From assembly GCA_964036195.1 (NCBI GenBank), contig OZ038451.1, positions 28,041,927-28,105,926 of the forward strand: 64,000 nt of DNA, in the 5' to 3' direction. Source of the DNA: Sphaerolaimus hirsutus (taxonomy: Eukaryota; Nematoda; Chromadorea; Monhysterida; Sphaerolaimidae). The notes below the pieces were generated by a model. The model was not told where the DNA came from. It saw nothing but the letters and a program-made list of their open reading frames with translations, and made no database searches. Positions 59,701 through 64,000 of this stretch are shown piece by piece; the first letter of the stretch is position 1, and the number at the start of each line of letters is the position of its first letter. A program made the position numbers and the translations under genes.

Positions 59701-60251
59701 TATGTAAAAATTTATTAATAAATAAATAAATAAACAAATGTCGGAATATTCATTTTGCCAGGATTTTAATTTTAATTTGGTTTTTAATTATATTGTCTTT
59801 TTGTGAAACTTATATTGAAATTATTTCATTATATTTTCCCAAATTCACCCATTTTCCAATCCTATGGGCAATCAGTTATCAGATCGATTAATTTGCCATT
59901 AAAAATGTACCCCCGCAGCTGGTAATGGCACCCCCGGACCCCCCAGAGGCTTTCATCGACCAATATCTCAAACTACTACCCAATTCCGACGCATCCGAAT
60001 TGGGCAAAGTTTTAGAAATGAAAGCGGTCCGAAGGGCCGAACAAGCGCCGCTAGTCGACCTGTACAGAAGAAAAACGAAAGCGTACGCTGAGAATTCTAG
60101 CTCGGGCGGTAGTGCGAATTTGGAGGTTCAAGTTTCTTTGAAACGGGAAATTTCGGCGCCGATTTTGGCACTGGCTAATGGGGATAATAGCGCGAGTGAT
60201 GGGGATTCTAGGATTAAAAAATTGGAGAGATTGGTTAAGAATCAGCGCTGA
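44763..60251 (+). CDS. VPS53: VPS53, GARP/EARP tethering complex subunit
   Basis: Tethers endosome-derived vesicles at the trans-Golgi with VPS51, VPS52 and VPS54. Fifteen exons: 44763-44972, 45174-45266, 46327-46504, 47547-47722, 51337-51536, 52189-52320, 52783-52900, 53907-54056, 55098-55300, 55693-55871, 56947-57089, 57442-57560, 58071-58218, 59178-59381, 59919-60251. Total 2586 bases, 861 residues, slightly longer than human; every junction is in frame. Landmarks: MFPTEQSLTGLDE (exon 1), ESMVKEITHDMKQLD (about residue 127, coiled-coil region), CAWLDKIETRYRWAV, GIIRRVFEPHM, GQLHDKLKEKV, SNYVRSM, RRKYFGHLCLKF, GAEQLLLDTYALK, YTKVVEKAMIKAEMVLK and the C-terminal SRIKKLERLVK. Exon 10 carries an Ala/Gly-rich insertion lacking in human. 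Introns are full of foldback elements. Confidence 0.93.
45290..45668. mobile_element. Foldback, ACGCACATCTGCCCG family, compound copy
   Basis: GGGGTGCACTGATACGCAC at the left, GTGCGTATCAGGCCTGCCCC at the right. Unlike copies 8383 and 30632, the inner hairpin unit (CACTTGACAC, AGTGATTTTCGGATATGAG) occurs twice. In VPS53 intron 2. Confidence 0.85.
46028..46270. mobile_element. Foldback, CCTACACACACTAGTTTTCACC family, copy 3
   Basis: GGCCCTACACACACTAGTTT at the left and GTGTGTAGGCAC at the right, so opposite in orientation to copies 1, 2 and 4. Ends about 55 bases before VPS53 exon 3. Confidence 0.85.
46840..47370 (+). mobile_element. Candidate solo LTR with promoter and poly(A) signals
   Basis: A repeat-free block of unusual composition in VPS53 intron 3. 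It holds a TATA box (GTATAAAAGGG at about 46951), a likely start region (GCATCTGCCAGTCATTCGGG), then AATAAA at about 47162 and again at about 47271. The order TATA, short leader, AATAAA is that of a retrotransposon LTR. Exact TG...CA ends and a target duplication were not established. Confidence 0.4.
47840..48232. mobile_element. hAT-like element, CAGGGGTCT family, copy 2
   Basis: CAGGGGTCTCC at the left, GGAGACCCCTG at the right, perfect 8-bp duplication AACCGCAC (47832-47839 and 48233-48240). Interior: AGCTATCTATC words and a low-complexity C-rich stretch. Confidence 0.92.
48294..49462. mobile_element. hAT-like word-armed element, CGGTTCTCGGTTCC words, with nested foldback
   Basis: TAGGGTTGGGAATTTC at the left, CCCCAACCGTA at the right, perfect 8-bp duplication CTACTGCC (48286-48293 and 49463-49470). 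Both arms consist of CGGTTCCGGTTCTCGG words. The core carries a G-run foldback ending GAGGAAATACGGTA (to 49050) and the CAGCGACATTACACC half-arm (49107-49160) also seen at 433-622. Confidence 0.9.
49866..49950. mobile_element. hAT-like element, CAGGGGTCT family, 85-base copy 3
   Basis: CAGGGGTCTCG at the left, GATACCCCTG at the right, duplication GTTTCGTA/GTTTTGTA (49858-49865 and 49951-49958, 7 of 8). Confidence 0.85.
49973..50271. mobile_element. GTCAACT-arm foldback interrupted by a mini hAT-like element
   Basis: GCTACATACACTAGTTGA at the left and GTCAACTAGTTTACGTAGC at the right. The element 49992-50065 interrupts its left terminus at CTAGTTGA. Confidence 0.8.
49992..50065. mobile_element. 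74-base hAT-like mini-element, TTTTAAA words
   Basis: TAGGGTTGGCCGATG to TTCCAACCCTA with the perfect 8-bp duplication CTAGTTGA (49984-49991 and 50066-50073). Same type as 41809-42467 without the core. Confidence 0.92.
50628..50836. mobile_element. Foldback, CCTACACACACTAGTTTTCACC family, copy 4
   Basis: GTGCCTACACACACTAGTTT at the left, GTGTGTAGGGCC at the right. In VPS53 intron 4. Confidence 0.85.
51684..51985. mobile_element. TA-flanked foldback, TATTTGCTTGAATAAT subfamily
   Basis: TACCGTATTTGCTTGAATAA at the left, CAAGCAAATACGGTA at the right. It directly abuts a half copy (about 51617-51680) of the CAGGGACGTATCC element. Confidence 0.8.
54182..54440. mobile_element. Foldback, GGCGCACCGCACACTG family, copy 2
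   Basis: GGCGCACCGCACACTG at the left, CAGTGTGCGATTTGCC at the right, ATT on both sides. TTCAGCGTTCGAACG words in each arm. In VPS53 intron 8. Confidence 0.85.
54611..55028. mobile_element. TA-flanked C-run foldback
   Basis: TACCGTATTTCCTCGATATA at the left, GAGGAAATACGGTA at the right. Ends about 70 bases before VPS53 exon 9. Confidence 0.85.
56060..56845. repeat. Foldback with internal GTGCACATATCC tandem words
   Basis: TATGGGGACTTCCGTTCCAAA at the left is mirrored by TTTGGAATGAAAGTCCCCATA at the right. Between them TTTCATTTCNNAAGTGCACA recurs about five times (56224-56450). Occupies most of VPS53 intron 10. Confidence 0.7.
57592..57980. mobile_element. GTCAACT-type foldback carrying a nested hAT-like element
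   Basis: CACACACTGGGCGTCAACTGG at the left, TGTCAACTAGTGTGTAGGGC at the right; similar sequence lies at 32017-32100 and 32580-32655. Interrupted at GTTGACAC by 57783-57942. Confidence 0.75.
57783..57942. mobile_element. hAT-like word-armed element, CGGTCCCGGTC words
   Basis: TAGGGTTCAAACGGGAC at the left, GTCCCGTTTGAACCCTA at the right, perfect 8-bp duplication GTTGACAC (57775-57782 and 57943-57950). Confidence 0.92.
58250..58466. repeat. Foldback with AGAGTTAAG words
   Basis: GGTGCCGGTTCCGCAAGTGG at the left, CCACTTGCGGAACTGGCCCC at the right; arms are TTAAGAGTAAAG words. Starts about 30 bases after VPS53 exon 13. Related to 722-1110. Confidence 0.8.
58760..58924. mobile_element. hAT-like word-armed element, ACCCGATACCCG words
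   Basis: TAGGGTTGGGAATCCG at the left, GATTCCCAACCCTA at the right, flanked by GTTGACTT and GTTGACAT (7 of 8). The arms use ACCCGAACCCG words. A second, incomplete half with GTCGGGTTTTGGTCGG words reaches GCAACCCTA at about 59142. Confidence 0.85.
59390..59565. repeat. Minisatellite, GGGTTATGGTAGGTTGATTTGA-type unit
   Basis: About seven to eight near-identical 22-base units in VPS53 intron 14, starting right after the exon 14 donor. Followed at 59615-59700 by two copies of a TATTTATCGGAAAAxTGATAAATA palindromic unit. Confidence 0.85.
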
Positions 60252-60567
60252 GGTGTTTGAGGTTTTGCTCTTGGAGGTTCAGTTCACATTACTGGGGCAG
60301 TGCATTTGTCGGGGCTATTTCATTCGAGAATTTGAAACTTTGCTTGAAGTTGTCAGAAAACTTTAAAAAGTTGTGTACTTCCACTGAAAACGCACTGTGC
60401 CATCATTTGCGAACAGAATCTATAGCATGATCACATAGTTTTGGCTGCTGTATGTATTTACTCCTTAATTTATGCATATCTATTTTGGTTATATAAGTTT
60501 TTCGTGTCTTCCTGTGATATTGGTCTTGAACTTTTGCTCTTTTTCCTCTACACTTTACATGGCTGGA

Positions 60568-60594
60568 AATAAACAAGCTATCTACAACAATAAA
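60568..60594 (+). terminator. Poly(A) signals after VPS53
   Basis: Two AATAAA hexamers (60568-60573 and 60589-60594), about 320-340 bases after the VPS53 stop and before the next gene. Confidence 0.6.
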
Positions 60595-60724
60595 TATTTA
60601 CATTTCGATTTTTATTCTTGACTGGTCTTGTGAGCCCTGAACAAAATGTTCTTATTGCACCCTGGGAATTTTATATTTTTACTAGATATTGGATGTTTTC
60701 AGCGTGAAATCCGGTGATATGGAC

Positions 60725-60732
60725 TATAAATA
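60725..60732 (+). promoter_or_regulatory. TATA-like box of the cullin-repeat gene
   Basis: TATAAATA about 110 bases before the ATG at 60835. The distance is long for a simple leader, so the call is tentative. Confidence 0.35.
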
Positions 60733-60834
60733 GATTTCTAACTTCGTCCACCGCTAACAACTACACACTTACCCTCACTAAATCGACTTTCCAACTAGAT
60801 TTCTAAAGATCTTCAATTGCCCTGTCAACTAAAT

Positions 60835-63800
60835 ATGGATGGACTCACTCCGGAACGTTTAGCGGAACTTTTTGATCCGAATAGACTTTCCACGTGGCGC
60901 AGGAATGATTTTCAAATGAAATTCGATAAATATTGGCCGTTTATTGAGGAAAAAGTGGCACATTTAATGAATCCCAGTGAAGAGAATGATGTTACTTTTG
61001 ACAGCCTTTACAGGTGGGTTTTTTAAACCATTTTGGGACATTTTCCCCGTCTTTTTGTGCCTTCTTCAAGTATGTGCCGGTCTCCAGTACTCCCAGAAAT
61101 TTTACAGCTATCTTTTCCTCCAGAGGAGCGATTTTATGTCTATCCGATTCGGATTCGGATACATTAGTCATTAAGATTAGGATAGATAAACATCAGATTT
61201 GGATACGAAAAATAAGATTTGGATACGCAATTGACACTTTGCATGACACTTTTCATTTGACTTTAGACACTTTACATTACATTTGACACTTCCCATGACA
61301 ATTGAAATTTGATTTTGCATTTGACACTTTACTGGACTCGGGACTGCCCCCAGCGTTTTTTAAAAACAAAACACAATTTATTAGTTAAAAAACCGCTTGT
61401 TGAGCATTGTCACTTTATACACTTAATCCATGCCAAACTTAACACTTTATCACACTTTACCCACTTAACCGCAGGGGTATGTACGAGCTAGTACTGGCGG
61501 CGGGCGTCAGGGAGCACCCCCACCAACACACGGAAAATTGCATCTGCGCGCAGACTGTTTACGACATCTTGGCCGACTTGTTGAAAGTGCACGCGCTCAA
61601 TTTTGCTAAGGTTGAGGGGGGGGTATTTAAGGGTGACAGGGGTCTTGTAGATTTGGACCCCTGCGGGCCTTCAGATTGGTAAAATCACTCCTCCAAAGGG
61701 ATAGATAGTTGAAGCTTTTTTGGGTTCTTCGGGTTAATTATACAGGCTATGGTGGTGCGGGGTTCAATATAGCGCCTTTCTACCCCCCCCCCCCAAACCG
61801 CTCAGCTATCTATCTACCCCGGAGGCAAAATTGTGGGCTACGAACCCCCCACCCCCAGAAAATTTTCCAGCTATTTATCTGTCCCTCCATTGTAGCGATT
61901 AGCTACCTATCCAACCCCGGTTGGGCCTCTGCTCTGCGAGACCCCAGGGTGCAATTTTAATTTAAAAACTTAATTTAATTTAAAAACTTGATTTAATTGA
62001 AAAACTTAATTTATTTTAAAAACTTAATTTATTTTAAAAACGTCATATTCAGACATTGCACCAGGCGGAAGTAAACCAGAGTGCGAGCGCCCTTTTAACT
62101 GCCTACGCTGGCAGTCATCGTGTGTTTGATGTGGCCATTTCTATGATGAACGACGCTTTTTTGTTTGTTTCTTTTTTATTTATTTTAACGCGTCATTTTT
62201 TTGCTTTCTTACTTTTGTGGTTTCTCCGGAGAATACTAAATCACGATCAAGACCTTAAATGAGGTGATACTTATTTATAGTTTTGGATATTCAAAATCGG
62301 CGTTACCTATTTATTTTAGATCGCAACTGGTCATGTTAAGAAAATTATTTTGAAGCGCCGACTTCGAGCCTCTGTGTTGGTGTTTTTTATTGTGCAAAAA
62401 AACTGAAACTTTGCCAACTTTGCTGTAACAGGCCAGCCGGTTTACTGAATTCATTCCTCCAACCCCCCCTGGTGGCAGTCCCAAGCCCTGTAAAGTGTAA
62501 AGTAAAGTGTCAAATGTAAAGTCAAATGCAAAGTAAAGTGTCAAATGTGAAGTCAAATGCAAAGCAAACTGTCAATTGTCATGCAAAATTCAGTAATAAA
62601 ATCTTTTCTTTTTTTGTTGATTGACACTTTACTTTGCATTTGACTTTACATTTGACACTTTACTTTACACTTTACAGGGCTTGGGACTGCCCCCTGGACT
62701 AGACCCCTGTTCCAAACACCGAACATTTCGCGTTTTTCCCTCGCAGCTACTTGAACTCCAGATATGCGAATGACATCGGCAAACATGGTCCTGTTTATCA
62801 CGTGAGCCATTTAATTTTTCATGCACGATTTAATTTAATTTCAGTAAACTGAAATTTTTCAAAGTTTAAATGGAATTTAAGTTTACTGGAATTAGGTTTT
62901 CACCAATTGCAGTTGACGGAGAGTAAAAAACTCATTCCAGTAAACTCAGTCAAAGCTCGGGCTCTAATCAGGGACGTATCCAGGATTTTTGAGCGGGGGG
63001 GGGCTGCTTGTTTACTGAGGCCGGCGAGGGGGGGGGTTCAGCCCCCCCCCAGGAAAATTTTAGCTACATAATGGCTGAATGGCGCCATTAGTAGGCGCCA
63101 CGCCATGGAATGCTGTATATGTAAGTAAATATACATACAAAACAGCGAACAGTTCAACATTGAGTGTATTTATAGCGATTTGCGGCCACATGGAGCAAAT
63201 CTGATGACAATACCTTATGTCTAGTGAAGAATGCGCGCTAGCGCGCAAAATTTTTGATGCTGACGTTGAAAAAGTCGCATTTTCCGGTCACTTTCTGGTC
63301 TCGCCCCGGCAGGGGGGGGGCTGCAGCCCCCCCGCCCCCCTGGATACGGCCCTGGCTCTAATGAACAGTCACAAAACCTTCAAAAAAATAAATCTTGCCT
63401 AAATCTGGTTTATTTTAATAAACTTGATTAAAATTACCCAAATGTGCTTCAGACAATCTGACATTTTGCACTTGAGCATTTTTAAGGCAGTAGGGTGAAA
63501 CATCGCTGAACCAGACCCTTCAAATACAGTTTTACATTTTACACAATTTTGCCTAAATTCTCAGCTCGGCTTGTGGACTTGGCAGCGATATGTTCTCACC
63601 GATTTACAAGCGCGTTTGGTAAAGGCTATAATTGATACGGTCCCAACTTCGCTCGAACACCCTATAGAAGATCCTTTGGTGAATGCAATCAAAGTGACCG
63701 TAAACTCGTTTCGCAATGTGGCACAGAAGTTGGACCAGGAACAGTGGCTTTTGGATGTTTTTGAGGAGCCGCTGTGTCGCGGGTGGATTTTGGATATTGG

Positions 63801-63837
63801 GCGACTTGAATTGTTGCCGTCTGAAAGATTAAAAATG
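60835..63837 (+). CDS. Cullin-repeat protein, CACUL1-like (continues beyond window)
   Basis: Exons: 60835-61013, 61475-61610, 62053-62162, 62747-62801, 63565-63837; every junction in frame, the last ending at a GTGAGT donor, so the gene runs on. ATG 60835 is chosen as the first ATG of the frame. KFDKYWPFIEEKVAHLM and TFDSLYRGMYELVLAAGVRE resemble the first helices of a cullin repeat as in CACUL1 (YWPKLxxAI, YEQIYSCVYKCV). FYLNSRYANDIGKHGPVYHL matches the cullin YLNRRY region. CACUL1 binds CDK2 in mammals; whether this protein does so is unknown. It could instead be a divergent true cullin, decided by a C-terminal domain outside the window. Junction 62162/62747 uses a GTTTGT donor. Confidence 0.65.
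61637..61945. repeat. Degenerate CAGGGGTCT-family element
   Basis: CAGGGGTCTTGTAG at the left and GAGACCCCAG at the right, with AGCTATCTATC and C-run words between. No clear target duplication. In the intron after the second exon of the cullin-repeat gene. Confidence 0.6.
62474..62691. repeat. Foldback with TGTAAAGTCAAATG words
   Basis: GGCAGTCCCAAGCCCTGTAAA at the left, TTTACAGGGCTTGGGACTGC at the right; arms are GTAAAGTGTCAAATG words. Flanks CCCCTGGT and CCCCTGGA differ by one base, which would fit an 8-bp target duplication. Confidence 0.75.
62969..63354. mobile_element. hAT-like element, CAGGGACGTATCC family, copy 2
   Basis: CAGGGACGTATCCAGGATT at the left, TGGATACGGCCCTG at the right, perfect 8-bp duplication GCTCTAAT (62961-62968 and 63355-63362). 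Subterminal G- and C-runs, GGCGCC words and GCGCGCTAGCGCGC in the core. Confidence 0.92.
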
Positions 63838-64000
63838 GTGAGTTTTGAAATTTAAGTTTTGTAGAAGTTTGAACCATGTTTGGACAGCATTAAAAGCTTG
63901 CAAGTTTTATAAATTTCATAAATGAGTTCCAAAAAATTCCAAAATTTCAAAAATACGTTCAAAAAAGTCTCCGAGATATTTGATTTTGGTTCGATTTTGT

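Overview
The window reads as nuclear DNA of an animal, most likely a nematode. Three things point there: splice acceptors of the TTTTCAG type (for example at 37547-37553 and 36809-36815), a small single-domain MSP (major sperm protein) gene, and a secreted serine protease ending in a six-cysteine ShKT domain. I cannot place it more finely. Gene density is low, introns are swollen with repeats, exons are visibly more GC-rich than their surroundings, and there is one 200-base assembly gap (3300-3499).

Genes, left to right. RPP30 (RNase P/MRP protein subunit, + strand, about 1960-29723) is split by a roughly 25.3-kb intron (2234-27493); its N-terminal exons are not recognised. An MSP-domain gene lies on the - strand (about 30470-33470). 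A chymotrypsin-like protease with a C-terminal ShKT domain (+, 35352-37917, seven exons, 323 aa) follows its own TATA box. Then come MMADHC (cobalamin trafficking, +, 39507-43636, eight exons, 260 aa) and VPS53 (GARP/EARP tethering subunit, +, 44763-60251, fifteen exons, 861 aa). A cullin-repeat gene resembling CACUL1 (+, 60835 to beyond the window) starts about 580 bases after the VPS53 stop. The reading frame stays open across every proposed junction of the protease, MMADHC and VPS53, which is strong internal support for these models. The genes are unrelated housekeeping or secreted functions; nothing suggests an operon.

Almost everything else is foldback (inverted-repeat) DNA. Three terminal classes recur. 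(1) At least 16 hAT-like non-autonomous elements carry exact or near-exact 8-bp target duplications, with termini such as TAGGGTTGG, TAGGGTTCAAAC, CAGAGTTG, CAGGGGTCT, CAGGGACGTATCC or TAGTGATGG; in most, the arms are built from short drifting sequence words that differ from element to element. (2) Foldbacks flanked by TA, ending TACCGTATTT or TACAGGG. (3) Foldbacks ending in a CCTACACACACTAGTT-like terminus with interchangeable inner arms. Many are nested, and several pre-insertion sites can be read directly. No transposase gene was recognised, so all appear non-autonomous. A 2-kb array of TTGACATTT words sits inside the RPP30 intron.

The points most worth following up are the word-armed hAT-like elements, an RPP30 intron that coincides with a foldback element and lacks a GT donor, and an alanine/glycine-rich GGCGCC-built insertion within a VPS53 exon.
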